From Nitrospira sp. (GTDB taxonomy: Bacteria; Nitrospirota; Nitrospiria; Nitrospirales; Nitrospiraceae), in assembly GCA_030653545.1 (NCBI GenBank), contig JAURZE010000022.1, forward strand, positions 524,968-588,967: a stretch of DNA of 64,000 nucleotides. Reading direction: 5' to 3'. Position 1 is the stretch's first letter; each line of letters starts with the position of its first letter. Positions 8,417 to 17,665 of the stretch are shown piece by piece. Both the position numbers and the translations under genes were made by a program. The notes under the pieces were generated by a model. It was not told where the DNA came from. It ran no database searches and saw only the letters and a list, made by a program, of their open reading frames with translations.

Positions 8417-9079
8417 TTACGGCCCCGGAGACGAGCCGACTTTCGGCGCGTTCAAGAACGCGCGGTAGTCCAGCGCCGACAAGCCCTTCTGGTCGGCAGC
8501 CCAAAAGCGCCCCGGTTCAAAGTACAGCAGGTACTCGGCAGGCGGTGGCGGCGGGGTGGGATAGTTATAATCGTAGAGATCCGCCTTTCTCGTCGGGATC
8601 TGCACATGCACATATTCAAGCGTGAGATAGAGAGAAGACTCACGGACGGCCACCCATCCGCCGACGACATCGCGACGGACGCTGGGATTGAGACCCGGCG
8701 CCCGGAGTTCGAAATGCACGCGCTCGCTCGGTCCGGCGGCACGCAATCCTTCCGAGAGTCTTCCTGCCAATGCTTCCAGTTCATCCGGACGAAAGACCGG
8801 TTTGGGAGGATTCTCTTCCGCAAACCACCGTAGCGGCATGCGCTGCTTGGGCCGGAATGAAAACCCCTGCAAGATACTCGTCAGCTCTGCCGGCGTCAGT
8901 TGCACCGGATGCGAATACGCCGCTGCGTCAACGTCCTGTTGAAGTGCGACAACCACGCGTGCGTCCTCATGCACAACTTTGGTCGTGTAGGGCAGTCGCG
9001 CACAGGAAGCGGACAGCCCCACAACAACCCCACAGAGAACGATCCGACAGAAGATGAAGACTCGGTATCGGTGACGCAT
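8417..9079 (-). CDS. Lipoprotein of the oxyanion locus (copy A, 220 aa)
   Basis: The ATG at 9079 starts a hydrophobic leader ending in a lipobox (SASC). The mature protein is a paralogue of the product of 14230-14955. Shared features are a YSHPVQLTPAELTSIL-type segment, a LAGRLSEGLRAAGPSERVHF-type segment, and a closing FEPGRFWAADQ region. No named domain is recognised. Both copies sit between a porin and a ModA-like binding protein, so an envelope role linked to those two is likely. Confidence 0.72.
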   Translation of the reverse strand: MRHRYRVFIFCRIVLCGVVVGLSASCARLPYTTKVVHEDARVVVALQQDVDAAAYSHPVQLTPAELTSILQGFSFRPKQRMPLRWFAEENPPKPVFRPDELEALAGRLSEGLRAAGPSERVHFELRAPGLNPSVRRDVVGGWVAVRESSLYLTLEYVHVQIPTRKADLYDYNYPTPPPPPAEYLLYFEPGRFWAADQKGLSALDYRAFLNAPKVGSSPGP

Positions 9080-9135
9080 ACATGCTCTCCGTTGATATAG
9101 AAAGAAGCCGCCAGTACCCTTATCCAATCGCCCAC

Positions 9136-9993
9136 TCACGGGATAGAGACGCGCACCGGAGATTCAGGCGATTTCCCCGGTCCATACCCCAACCGTTTCA
9201 ACACCGACTGCCCGTCCGGACTCGTGACAAACCGCAAAAACTCCTCGCAGAGCGGACGATCCTGGCAATATCTTTCCATTGAAATGGAATGAGGAATCGG
9301 CTTGTACAGACCGGTGGGAGGCGTGGCCACGACACGCACCCGTTGCGGAACTCGCGTGGCATCCTGACCGAACATGATGCCGACATCGGCCTGGCCACTC
9401 AGCACGTGATCGAGAATCCCGGCCTGATCGTTAGCGAGATCAATTCGTTTTCCTTCCGCGCTTTTCAGTCCCAACGCCGACAGCAACCGGTCGGTTTCCA
9501 CGCCCAGTCGAGTCTTCTGATCGGCAATGGCAATCCGCACCGATGGCATACTCGCCAGGGCTTCAAACGATTCCGGCGCCTCGCTCAACGACTCCGGCGC
9601 CACGAGGACAAGACGTTCCGTCGCATAGAGGGCTTTCGCCTCCGGCAGCAGATAATATTTCTGCTCCATGCGGGTGATCACCTCATCCCCGCCCGGCGCC
9701 ACAAGGTGAATCGGCCCTGAGCCGATGAAGGACTTGCCCCGATTCTCCATCGCGGCAACGGTCCGCCGAAGATCGAGCGACGTATCGACCGACAGCTGCA
9801 CGCGCACATCCGGGTGACTCGCCTCGAACGCCCGGCCGAGGTGCGCCATGGCTTCCTGCACAGAGGGCGATGTGGCGATGACCATCACACGAGCCACCCC
9901 TGCATCTCCAACCGGCCCCCGCACGGGCGCACAACTCATGCTGACCGCGATACAGATCCCCAACATGGCAACGCGCATCCATCGAACGGTCAT
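9136..9993 (-). CDS. ModA-like solute-binding lipoprotein (copy A, 285 aa)
   Basis: Start set at the ATG at 9993 (an upstream in-frame ATG lacks a signal-like sequence). The leader ends in a lipobox (VSMSC), so the protein should be lipid-anchored. The fold is that of type II periplasmic binding proteins: VMVIATSPSVQEAMAHLGRAF, then FIGSGPIHLVAPGGDEV and VRIAIADQKTRLGVE, matching the order of segments in ModA. It ends FLRFVTSPDGQSVLKRLGYG, also ModA-like. It is the first structural gene after the regulator and is distinct from the true modA downstream. Ligand may be molybdate, tungstate or another oxyanion. Confidence 0.72.
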   Translation of the reverse strand: MTVRWMRVAMLGICIAVSMSCAPVRGPVGDAGVARVMVIATSPSVQEAMAHLGRAFEASHPDVRVQLSVDTSLDLRRTVAAMENRGKSFIGSGPIHLVAPGGDEVITRMEQKYYLLPEAKALYATERLVLVAPESLSEAPESFEALASMPSVRIAIADQKTRLGVETDRLLSALGLKSAEGKRIDLANDQAGILDHVLSGQADVGIMFGQDATRVPQRVRVVATPPTGLYKPIPHSISMERYCQDRPLCEEFLRFVTSPDGQSVLKRLGYGPGKSPESPVRVSIP

Positions 9994-10012
9994 GCGATTT
10001 CCACACTCATCA

Positions 10013-11197
10013 TTACAAAACCTGAAGCTTGCCCGTGTCCGTCGTGTCATACCCGCCGATGGCGGAGATCTCGGACCGGAAGGGACGGCTGGCCAACGTA
10101 TCGAAGAGATGATTCAAAGATGGATGGCTGGAGAGATACGCTTTCGGCACCACCAGATCGTAACGCGCCGACTGCAACGGAATGAAGTCGAGGCCGTAGG
10201 ATTGCGCGGCGGATCTGATGCCCACCCCCGCATCCGCCTGCCCTTCTGAGACCAGACGGGCGACATGGAGATGGGAGGCTGCCGTGCGGTTATATCCCTT
10301 GACCTGCGAACCGACGAAACCAGCGGCACGCAGCCGCTGATCGAGCAGCAGGCGTGCGCCTGCACCCTCTTCCCGATTGATCACCGTCACATCATCACGC
10401 ACAAGATCGGCGATCGTTCGAACCTGCTTGGGATTGCCCGGACGTACGACCAATCCTTCTTCCCACGTCGCAAACGTAATCACCTCATACGAACTCACCT
10501 TCAAATGACGGCGGAGAAACGGCAAATTGCTTTCACCGGTTGAATCGTCTGTCAGATGAATGCCCGCCACATGCACCTCGCCCCGTTGTAAGGCCTGGAG
10601 CGCGGCGGTACTCCCCATCGTCCAACCGACCACGCTAGTCGAATCTTTCCGACGACGAAGATGCTCCCCCGCCAGAAAAATCGCCGGATCGCATCCCGCG
10701 ACTGCAATTTCCTGCTCGATGGCGTGCCGGTCGCGCGAGAGCCGCACCTGCACCACTGACGCATCGGAACGTCCACGCCTAGTCGCATCCCTCGGCTCAA
10801 GAAACCCATCGGCCGCAACCGTATAACTCAACACTTCGCCGAGACCTGCTACAGGTCGCGCAAAATACTGCCCATTCACCTTCACGACCTTCACACGAGG
10901 CAGTGGGCCGGCAGAAGACGCCGGTCTCGGCACCTCAATCAATCTCGCTTCAATCACTTCACCGGCAGATTGCAGAGAGAACAGATCCTCAACCGATGTG
11001 TTCAGCACCCGCGCAAGTTGGAGCGCCACGACCGTGGTGGGGAGATACCGATTGGCTTCGATTGATGAAATGGCCTGACGAGTTACATCGGCCCGCGCCG
11101 CCAGCTCTCCCTGCGAGAGCCCTCTGGCAGTACGGACTTCTTTGAGTCGATTCAAACAAAAAGACGGAACATTGGGAGATGACTTTCGCTTCACCAT
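10013..11197 (-). CDS. XRE-type regulator with substrate-binding domain
   Basis: A 394-aa one-component regulator. Residues 15-72 are an XRE helix-turn-helix (GLSQGELAARADVTRQAISS). Residues about 165-390 form a periplasmic-binding-protein-like sensor: CDPAIFLAGEHLRR, VGWTMGSTAALQALQRGEVHVAGIHL split over two strands, and INREEGAGARLLLD, which is the pattern of the PBP-like domain found in molybdate-responsive regulators. It stands at the head of the leftward mod operon and faces the rightward porin/ssu operon across a shared promoter region. It probably controls both according to intracellular oxyanion. No Shine-Dalgarno is seen before the ATG. Confidence 0.85.
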   Translation of the reverse strand: MVKRKSSPNVPSFCLNRLKEVRTARGLSQGELAARADVTRQAISSIEANRYLPTTVVALQLARVLNTSVEDLFSLQSAGEVIEARLIEVPRPASSAGPLPRVKVVKVNGQYFARPVAGLGEVLSYTVAADGFLEPRDATRRGRSDASVVQVRLSRDRHAIEQEIAVAGCDPAIFLAGEHLRRRKDSTSVVGWTMGSTAALQALQRGEVHVAGIHLTDDSTGESNLPFLRRHLKVSSYEVITFATWEEGLVVRPGNPKQVRTIADLVRDDVTVINREEGAGARLLLDQRLRAAGFVGSQVKGYNRTAASHLHVARLVSEGQADAGVGIRSAAQSYGLDFIPLQSARYDLVVPKAYLSSHPSLNHLFDTLASRPFRSEISAIGGYDTTDTGKLQVL

Positions 11198-11204
11198 GAA
11201 ACAA

Positions 11205-11355
11205 CAAATAGCAATTATGATTTACAATTGTCAATCATTGAATACATCAATCAACAAGAACATTAGACATATTTTGATGCGACAATATTCATTCAGAAAA
11301 TATCAGCGAGCCAATAAATATATTGTTGACAATGTAACTCCATTTACTGTATTTA
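11205..11355. promoter_or_regulatory. Divergent promoters of the two oxyanion operons
   Basis: The 216 bp between the regulator and the DUF2292 gene are strikingly AT-rich compared with the flanks. Two promoters mirror each other. Minus strand: TTGACA at 11229-11234 and TATTTG at 11205-11210. Plus strand: TTGACA at 11326-11331 and TATTTA at 11350-11355. Both have 18-bp spacers and share the extended sequence TTGACAAT(T)GTAA at the -35, a good candidate operator. The minus -10 ends only seven bases before the regulator's start codon, so that mRNA may be leaderless. Confidence 0.6.
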
Positions 11356-11413
11356 ATCGCCATTCAATCTTGATCGGATTTAAGTACTTTAAGAATACGC
11401 CTGACTTTGCACC

Positions 11414-11596
11414 ATGAATCTCAATGGAACTCCCCAAAATAACGCCGACGAACTTCTTCGGGATGCCCTCAAGGACATCCGGTTTGGGTCCATTGAAATC
11501 GTCATCCATGACTCGAAGATCGTTCAAATCGAACGGAAGGAAAAATTCCGTTTGAACCACACCTCCACCCAGACCTCACCAGTGAGACGCCCATGA
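11414..11596 (+). CDS. DUF2292 (YezD-like) small protein
   Basis: A 60-aa protein whose core, LKDIRFGSIEIVIHDSKIVQ followed by IERKEKFR, matches the short DUF2292/YezD family. Members often lie beside sulfate, sulfonate or cysteine genes, though the biochemical role is not known. It is the first gene of the rightward operon, 140 bp ahead of the porin. This favours a sulfur-type substrate for the SsuABC-like importer further downstream. Confidence 0.72.
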   Translation: MNLNGTPQNNADELLRDALKDIRFGSIEIVIHDSKIVQIERKEKFRLNHTSTQTSPVRRP

Positions 11597-11733
11597 CCAC
11601 TTCACATCGCTGTCGACGCTCACGCTAACCACCGGCCGTCCAGACAACTGGAGGCGCTTCACCGGCACATCCTTTATTCACGCAGCGAACTGACCGCACG
11701 ATCGGAAGTTCCGACAAGACGAAGGGAAACGAC

Positions 11734-13368
11734 ATGAGAAGGCTCCGTTTGTTCACACGCACCATTCTGGGGGTCGCCTTGCTGGCCGGCGCGTCACCCG
11801 CGCTGGCTGTCGAGGAAGGCCAACTTGTGAAGAAAGAAGGCAAGTGGGAATACTATTCCGGCGAAGATCCGGGGTTGAAGTACCTTTATCTGAAGGGACT
11901 GATCACCCAGGAGGAGTACGACAAGGGCCTCAAGGTCATCGAGACGAAAGACCGCATCTCAAAACCGAATTTCAGCATCGACGTCAATAACGGATTGAAC
12001 ATCCGCGCTGGGGACAAGTTCCTTCTGAAGCTCCGGCTGCTCACCCAGGTTCGGTATACCCACAGTGCGTACAATGCGGCCTGGGGATCGATCGGAGATT
12101 CGAGAAATCCTGAAATTCTCGGCGGTCAGGTCGAGTATCGGGCCATCAGAAAGCAGAGCGATTCGAATCAATTTTCCATTCCCCGTGCCCGCCTCCAATT
12201 TTTGGGCTACGCCTTCGATCCCGATTTTCGGTACAATATTTCATGGGCCTTCGATCAGACCACTTGGGATCAAGAAGGAGGCAGCGGGCGCGCCGGATTG
12301 CTCGACGCGTATGTGTCCTCCTGGCATATCCCCTGGTTGACGGTTCAGGCCGGACAACAGCGGGTCTGGTTCAACCGCGCGTCGATCAGCTCCATTGCCA
12401 CGTCCAGCTTCGCGGACAATCTGATCGTCCAAAACGCGTTCAATGCCAACCAGCAAGGCAGCCGGGACATCGGGGTCAGTATTTTGAGCGATGAGGATCA
12501 GTACAGATTCAACTACGCCATTGGAATCTGGGGCGGAGTCGGCGCCAATCTCTCGCGGGAAGGCACGAGCATCAGTCAGCGAGTGCTGCCCCCCACCGGC
12601 GGCGGCGGCCCCCCATCAGGAACGACTCGAACCTATAACTATGACACCCGTATTCTAACCGGCGAGATGATGTACACGTTTCGAGGACTGTTCAAACTCT
12701 CCGGCAACCCCGGATATGGACAAGGAGACATTCTCAACTCCCGCACGTTGCAGTCGGCGATTGCCTACGGCTATGCTTACAATCCTGCCCAAAACTACCT
12801 GAGCGCGATCCGATCCGACATTGTGGATCGCGCTTACCGCCAGCGCGTGACCAAGGCCATGAACGGCCGGCTCCTCGCCGGTGGTATTTACGACTTCCAA
12901 ACCCATGAAGTGGACTTCATTGCCAAGTATCAAGGGTGGGCATTTCAGACTGAAGGCTACTTCCGGCACCAGCGGGTACGGAACAGCGACAGTGGAACCA
13001 CTCCGTTTGACCTTGGCACCATCCCGGCGGCCCAATTTACCGGCCCTCCGGTGGCGTTGGGACAAGCCTGGGGCTGGTATGCGCAGGTGGGGAAATACAT
13101 CATCCCACGAAAGCTCGAGGTTGCAGTCCGGTATGGATTCATGGATCCCTCAACCAAGCAGAAACAGGATCTGGTCAAAGAATTCGGGACCGCCATCAGC
13201 TACAGTTTCGACGGCACATATAATAACCGTCTGATCATCGATTACTCGAATATCCAGCTGGGAAGCGGCGGACGGGCGCCGGATCGATTCCCCTTCGAGA
13301 GCCAACCTGGCTTCGGGCAGCAGCTGCTCGAAAACCGGATCAATGTGCAGTATCAATTCTTTTTCTAG
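11734..13368 (+). CDS. Outer-membrane porin, OprP/OprO-like (copy B)
   Basis: A 544-aa protein with a signal peptide (cleavage near SPALAVEE). An N-terminal segment with YYSGEDPGLKYLYLKGLITQ and EEYDKGL precedes a beta-rich barrel ending VQYQFFF. A GAAGGGAAACG box lies ahead of the ATG. It is paralogous to the porin at 6629-8344, including the GQxxVWFNR region, the YAYNPA segment and the WYxQxGxYxIPRKxEVAxRY segment near the end. It is followed 40 bp later by a ModA-like gene, so the pair may form an uptake unit across the outer membrane and periplasm. Confidence 0.82.
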   Translation: MRRLRLFTRTILGVALLAGASPALAVEEGQLVKKEGKWEYYSGEDPGLKYLYLKGLITQEEYDKGLKVIETKDRISKPNFSIDVNNGLNIRAGDKFLLKLRLLTQVRYTHSAYNAAWGSIGDSRNPEILGGQVEYRAIRKQSDSNQFSIPRARLQFLGYAFDPDFRYNISWAFDQTTWDQEGGSGRAGLLDAYVSSWHIPWLTVQAGQQRVWFNRASISSIATSSFADNLIVQNAFNANQQGSRDIGVSILSDEDQYRFNYAIGIWGGVGANLSREGTSISQRVLPPTGGGGPPSGTTRTYNYDTRILTGEMMYTFRGLFKLSGNPGYGQGDILNSRTLQSAIAYGYAYNPAQNYLSAIRSDIVDRAYRQRVTKAMNGRLLAGGIYDFQTHEVDFIAKYQGWAFQTEGYFRHQRVRNSDSGTTPFDLGTIPAAQFTGPPVALGQAWGWYAQVGKYIIPRKLEVAVRYGFMDPSTKQKQDLVKEFGTAISYSFDGTYNNRLIIDYSNIQLGSGGRAPDRFPFESQPGFGQQLLENRINVQYQFFF

Positions 13369-13408
13369 AACCATGATGAACGCTAGCAGGACACATAGGA
13401 GGTACTCC

Positions 13409-14230
13409 ATGACACGCCGAAGCATACTATTGAGAAGTGTGTTGTTCCTCGGTGTAGTAGGCATAACAGGTTGGACCGCACCGCCCGTGCAGGCGCAACC
13501 CGAAACACTCACCATCGCTGCCGCCAACAGCGTCAAGGATGCGCTACGGAAAGCGTTACCGCTGTTTGAGGCCCAGCATCCGGAGATCAACGTGCGGGTC
13601 ATCTATGGCCCGTCGCAAACCCTCCGGAAGCAAATTGAAGAGGGCGCGCCGGTCGACGTCTTCTTACCGTCGCTGGTTGAGGAAATTGAGCAATTGGAAA
13701 AGAAAGGCCTCGTCATTCAGGGCACCAAGCGTGTCTACGCCGCCACATCGCTGGTATTGATCACCGGCACCACGCTTCCTGCGCCAATCGCCTCGATTCA
13801 GGACCTGCGCACCGTCCCCATCCGGCGAATTGCAATCGGTGACCCCAAAACCTCGTCGGTGGGAAAAGTCGCCGTTCAGTTCCTAAAATACAGCAAGCTC
13901 GAACCGGAGCTGAAGTCGCAATTCGTATACGGAGAACACTCGCAAGCCGTGCTGAACCTGGTCGCCAACGGTGAAGCAGAGATCGGCGTGGTCTATCGGA
14001 CTGACGCCATAGCAGATGAACACGTCCGGATTCTCGACACGGCGCCGGAAGGCTCCCACACGCCGATCCGATATGGCGTAGCCGTTGTCTGGACCGCCAA
14101 AAACGTGTCCGGAGCGGGAGACTTCATCCAGTTCCTGCTAACGCCTCAGGTTCAATCTCAATTCAAGGACCATGGGTTCGACCAAGCGGTGCGCGAAGTC
14201 GGCCTTGCTCAGCGACAGGAGGGACGATAA
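13409..14230 (+). CDS. ModA-like periplasmic binding protein (copy B, 273 aa)
   Basis: The ATG at 13409 is preceded by a perfect AGGAGG. A signal peptide ends PPVQAQPE. The mature part begins LTIAAANSVKDALRKALPLF and continues VIYGPSQTLRKQIEEGAPVD, FLPS and RIAIGDPKTSSVGKVA, which is the ModA order, with Ser replaced by Asn at the first ligand site. It is therefore a member of the molybdate/sulfate-binding family but perhaps with a different ligand. The next gene begins inside its stop codon. Confidence 0.85.
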   Translation: MTRRSILLRSVLFLGVVGITGWTAPPVQAQPETLTIAAANSVKDALRKALPLFEAQHPEINVRVIYGPSQTLRKQIEEGAPVDVFLPSLVEEIEQLEKKGLVIQGTKRVYAATSLVLITGTTLPAPIASIQDLRTVPIRRIAIGDPKTSSVGKVAVQFLKYSKLEPELKSQFVYGEHSQAVLNLVANGEAEIGVVYRTDAIADEHVRILDTAPEGSHTPIRYGVAVVWTAKNVSGAGDFIQFLLTPQVQSQFKDHGFDQAVREVGLAQRQEGR

Positions 14231-14955
14231 TGAATCACTCTCAGCAACATATGACACGGACGTCTGCATGGCCGCTTGGCGGGCTATTTCTCTTCGTCGG
14301 ATTATCCATCGTGACTGGTTGCGCCAGCCAGCCAGCCGCGCCATCGAAGGCCATCTATGCGTCAGGGTTGAACACAGTCCGGTTGGAGCAGGATCCCGAC
14401 TCGACCTCCAATACTCACCCCGCGACGCTGACCCCGACTGAGGTCGGCACCTTACTCCGGGGGGTACGCGCATCGGAACAACGGAACGCCATTCACCAAA
14501 TATTTGCCGGTCAAGCCGATTGGACCAGGGCATTCCGCAACGAGGAGATTTTCGTATTGGCGCCGGCACTATCAAAGGCGCTGGCACAGGCTGGTCCGAC
14601 CGAACGGGTGTACTTTCACTTGAGTCATGCCACGGATCAAGGGGATGAGGAAACCACCACTGGCTGGCTCTCCATCCAAGGCCCGATTCTGCGCTTGACC
14701 ATCAGCGGCGTGCATGACCGGCACAGCCCCGGTCCGGATATCAGCAAATACGACCGGCAGCTCCCGAACGTGCCGGAAGCCTCGGCCTTGCACGATGTCA
14801 CATTTGAGCCGGGAGAATTCTTGGCCAAGACGAGCTCGAAGTTCCGTTTTTGGGCGCCGGATCAACGGGAAGAACTGCACATTCGTTTCCGAGAAGCCCT
14901 TGCAGCCCTTCCCGTCTATCCAGGACTGGAACAGGGACGTCAGCTACGTCCGTAA
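14230..14955 (+). CDS. Lipoprotein of the oxyanion locus (copy B, 241 aa)
   Basis: The ATG overlaps the stop of the ModA-like gene (TAATG) and is preceded by AGGAGGGACG. The leader ends in a lipobox (IVTGC). The mature part is paralogous to 8417-9079: THPATLTPTEVGTLLRGVRA, LSKALAQAGPTERVYFHLS and FEPGEFLAKT with a closing FRFWAPDQRE segment all have counterparts there. No known domain is recognised. A second copy in the same porin/binding-protein setting suggests a structural or docking part of the uptake system. Confidence 0.72.
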   Translation: MNHSQQHMTRTSAWPLGGLFLFVGLSIVTGCASQPAAPSKAIYASGLNTVRLEQDPDSTSNTHPATLTPTEVGTLLRGVRASEQRNAIHQIFAGQADWTRAFRNEEIFVLAPALSKALAQAGPTERVYFHLSHATDQGDEETTTGWLSIQGPILRLTISGVHDRHSPGPDISKYDRQLPNVPEASALHDVTFEPGEFLAKTSSKFRFWAPDQREELHIRFREALAALPVYPGLEQGRQLRP

Positions 14956-15029
14956 GCAGTATATGCACCCGCCGGGAGCAGAGAGAATCTGCTCCCGGCG
15001 GACAACACCTCGAATCGACGGGAAGCATC

Positions 15030-16013
15030 ATGAAACAATTGTCATCGACAGCTTTTGCCATCCTCTCACTTATATTGGGGATCGACACGTTCATACCACC
15101 CAACACGCTCGCAGCCGACACTATCCGCGTCGGGCATTTTCCGAATATCACCCACGTCCAGGGATTGGTCGCCCAACACCTCTCACGAACCGGTCACGGC
15201 TGGTTTGAGGAACGGCTCGGCAAAGATGTGAAGATCGAATGGTACATCTACAACGCCGGACCGAGCGCCATGGAAGCCCTCCTGGCAGATTCCATCGACC
15301 TCACCTATGTCGGGCCGAGCCCGGCCTTGAATGCCTATACCAAATCAAACGGCGAGGAAATCAGGATCATTGCCGGCGCAGCAATCGGAGGCGCCGCGTT
15401 GGTTGTTCAACCGGATTCCGGGCTCAAACAGCCCGCCGACTTTCGTGGAAAAACCATCGCGACGCCGCAACTGGGCAATACGCAGGACGTCGCCTGCCGG
15501 GCCTGGCTGGCCAGCGGCGGGTTGAGGATCACGCAAACCGGCGGCGACGCCTTCATCGTCCCGACCCCCAATCCGGATCAGCTCTCGCTGTTTCAGCAAA
15601 AAAAGCTCGACGCCGTCTGGACGGTCGAACCCTGGGTCTCACGCCTGGAACGCGATGCCGGAGGCAAGATCCTTCTTGAGCAATCGAAAGACAGCATCAC
15701 CGTTCTGGTCTCGAGCGTGAAGTTTCTCAAGACTAAACGTGAGCTGGCTAAGAAGCTTGCACAAGCCCACCGTGAACTCACTGAATGGATCATCGCACAT
15801 CCGGTAGAGGCTCAGCAGATGGTCCAGCAGGAACTGGCCGCCGAGACGCAAGCCAAGGTCTCAGCCGAATTGATCGCCCACGCCTGGACACGCATCGGCC
15901 TCACCACAGAGGCTTCACCGGACGAATACCGGCAATTTGTCGCCAACGCCCAACGCGCCGGATTTATTCGCACAGCTCCCGACTTGTCCCGCTTGATCGA
16001 AAGGTTGAACTGA
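15030..16013 (+). CDS. ABC transporter substrate-binding protein, SsuA/TauA/NrtA-like
   Basis: A 327-aa secreted binding protein. The ATG at 15030 opens a signal peptide ending NTLAADT. IRVGHFPNITHVQGLVAQHL, IYNAGPSAMEALLADSIDLT and YVGPSPALNAY are hallmarks of the aliphatic sulfonate/taurine/nitrate family, as is FRGKTIATPQLGNTQDV. An ATPase and a permease of the same family follow immediately. Ligand cannot be read from sequence; sulfonate or a related anion is favoured by the DUF2292 neighbour. Confidence 0.87.
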   Translation: MKQLSSTAFAILSLILGIDTFIPPNTLAADTIRVGHFPNITHVQGLVAQHLSRTGHGWFEERLGKDVKIEWYIYNAGPSAMEALLADSIDLTYVGPSPALNAYTKSNGEEIRIIAGAAIGGAALVVQPDSGLKQPADFRGKTIATPQLGNTQDVACRAWLASGGLRITQTGGDAFIVPTPNPDQLSLFQQKKLDAVWTVEPWVSRLERDAGGKILLEQSKDSITVLVSSVKFLKTKRELAKKLAQAHRELTEWIIAHPVEAQQMVQQELAAETQAKVSAELIAHAWTRIGLTTEASPDEYRQFVANAQRAGFIRTAPDLSRLIERLN

Positions 16014-16014
16014 C

Positions 16015-16821
16015 ATGCTGACATCGGAAAGCCCCTCGGCCGGCACCGCCTCCAGCAAACTCGTCCTTGAACATATTTCAAAATCCTTTCAGACGAGTTC
16101 GTTGACTGTTCACGCGCTCGATGACGTGACCCTCCGCATCGCCGAAGGAGAGTTCGTGTGTCTCGTCGGCCCCAGCGGCTGCGGCAAATCAACCTTGCTC
16201 AACATCATCGCCGGTCTCGATAGGCCTGATCGCGGGCTGGTTCAGGCCGACGGCCAGACCATTGTCGGTCCCGGCCCTCACCGGCTCATGATGTTTCAAG
16301 AAGCCGCGCTCTTCCCGTGGCTGACGGTGTTGGGCAACGTCCTCTTCGGCCTGAAACTCAGCAACGGATTGAATGCTGCGGAGCGTCAGGAGAGAGCCGA
16401 ATATTTCCTGGAACTCGTCGGCCTGAAACGGTTCATGCATTCCAATGTCCATGAACTTTCCGGCGGCATGAAACAACGCGTCGCCCTGGCCCGAGCGCTG
16501 GCGCCGAACCCCAGCGTGCTCTTGATGGACGAACCATTTGGAGCACTCGACGCCCTCACCCGAGAACAACTCTACGGCGACATTCAACGCATCTGGAGCC
16601 AACACCGCAAGACCATCGTCTTCGTCACCCACAACGTGCGAGAAGCCGTGTGTCTTGGAGACCGCGTGATCTTGTTTTCGCCGAATCCCGGGAGGATTCG
16701 TGAAGAGTTCGCCATTCCCCTGCCGCGCCCGCGCGATATCAACAGCGTGGATCTCGCGCGCTACGCCACGGAAATTACCCGTGTACTCAAAGGCTACGTC
16801 AAGACCGAGGTGGCGGGATGA
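16015..16821 (+). CDS. ABC transporter ATP-binding protein, SsuB/TauB-like
   Basis: A 268-aa ATPase with Walker A GPSGCGKSTLLN, a Q-loop in MMFQEAALFPWLTV, the signature LSGGMKQRVALARA, and Walker B LLMDEPFGALDALT with the switch His in FVTHNVREA. These are the family features of sulfonate/nitrate/taurine importers. It starts one base after the binding-protein stop and its end overlaps the permease by 4 bp, so all three are translated together. Confidence 0.92.
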   Translation: MLTSESPSAGTASSKLVLEHISKSFQTSSLTVHALDDVTLRIAEGEFVCLVGPSGCGKSTLLNIIAGLDRPDRGLVQADGQTIVGPGPHRLMMFQEAALFPWLTVLGNVLFGLKLSNGLNAAERQERAEYFLELVGLKRFMHSNVHELSGGMKQRVALARALAPNPSVLLMDEPFGALDALTREQLYGDIQRIWSQHRKTIVFVTHNVREAVCLGDRVILFSPNPGRIREEFAIPLPRPRDINSVDLARYATEITRVLKGYVKTEVAG

Positions 16822-17588
16822 TCGTACGGTGGCTGTCCGCCTCGCTGTTTTTCCTGGCTCTCCTGGCGGCGTGGCATCTCGCAGTGGAAGCCAAAATCTG
16901 GTCGCCCCTCCTCTTGCCCTCCCCCGTGAGCGTCTTGGACTACCTGCGGTCAGCCGCGGAAGACGGCACGCTCTGGGAGGCCACCGTCGTTACGGTACGC
17001 CGTCTCCTCATCGGATACGGGCTCGGCATTCTCGCCGGGATTCCCTTGGGACTCCTCACCGCCTCATCCCGCTGGTCGCAAGACACCATCGGCGTCCTCG
17101 CGCTGGGACTCCAAACACTCCCTAGCGTCTGCTGGGTACCGCTGGCACTGCTCTGGTTCGGCCAAACCGAGTCCGCCATGCTCTTCGTCGTCGTCATGGG
17201 AACCCTCTGGTCGTTGATTCTCGCCACCGACAACGGCGTGCGGACAATCCCCCCCATCTATACTCGCGCAGCCCGCAGCATGGGATCGACCGGACTGCAT
17301 ACCTGGACCCATGTCGTTCTTCCGGCCTCGCTTCCGTTCCTCCTGAGCGGCATGAAGCAAGGCTGGGCATTCGCCTGGCGGTCGCTGATGGCGGCAGAGA
17401 TCTTCGTCACGATCCTGACCGGATTCGGCCTCGGACATCTGTTGCATTATGGCCGCGAACTTAACGCGATGGATCAAGTCATTGGCGTCATGTTGGTGAT
17501 TGTTTTTATTGGGCTGGCCGTCGATAAAACGCTCTTCGCGCCTATCGAACGGGCACTCCACCGCCGATGGGGAACCGGACGACCATAA
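16818..17588 (+). CDS. ABC transporter permease, SsuC/TauC-like
   Basis: A 256-aa inner-membrane protein with about six hydrophobic segments. The coupling loop RAARSMGSTGLHTWTHVVLP is the EAA motif that contacts the ATPase. The GIPLGLLTASSRW and LPSVCWVPLALLWFG segments are typical of sulfonate/taurine/nitrate permeases. The ATG overlaps the end of the ATPase gene. It closes the rightward transport operon and is followed by a hairpin. Confidence 0.92.
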   Translation: MIVRWLSASLFFLALLAAWHLAVEAKIWSPLLLPSPVSVLDYLRSAAEDGTLWEATVVTVRRLLIGYGLGILAGIPLGLLTASSRWSQDTIGVLALGLQTLPSVCWVPLALLWFGQTESAMLFVVVMGTLWSLILATDNGVRTIPPIYTRAARSMGSTGLHTWTHVVLPASLPFLLSGMKQGWAFAWRSLMAAEIFVTILTGFGLGHLLHYGRELNAMDQVIGVMLVIVFIGLAVDKTLFAPIERALHRRWGTGRP

Positions 17589-17610
17589 CGGGGATGACAT
17601 GACATCCCCG
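17589..17610 (+). terminator. Hairpin after the ssu-type operon
   Basis: CGGGGATG and CATCCCCG form a perfect 8-bp stem with a six-base loop, starting one base after the permease stop codon. There is no T-run behind it, so it may stabilise the mRNA end or act weakly rather than as a classic terminator. Confidence 0.5.
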
Positions 17611-17665
17611 CCCCTCTGGGATCAGATCGGCTGACACCCGTTCACGCCCTGTGGTACCGTACGCT

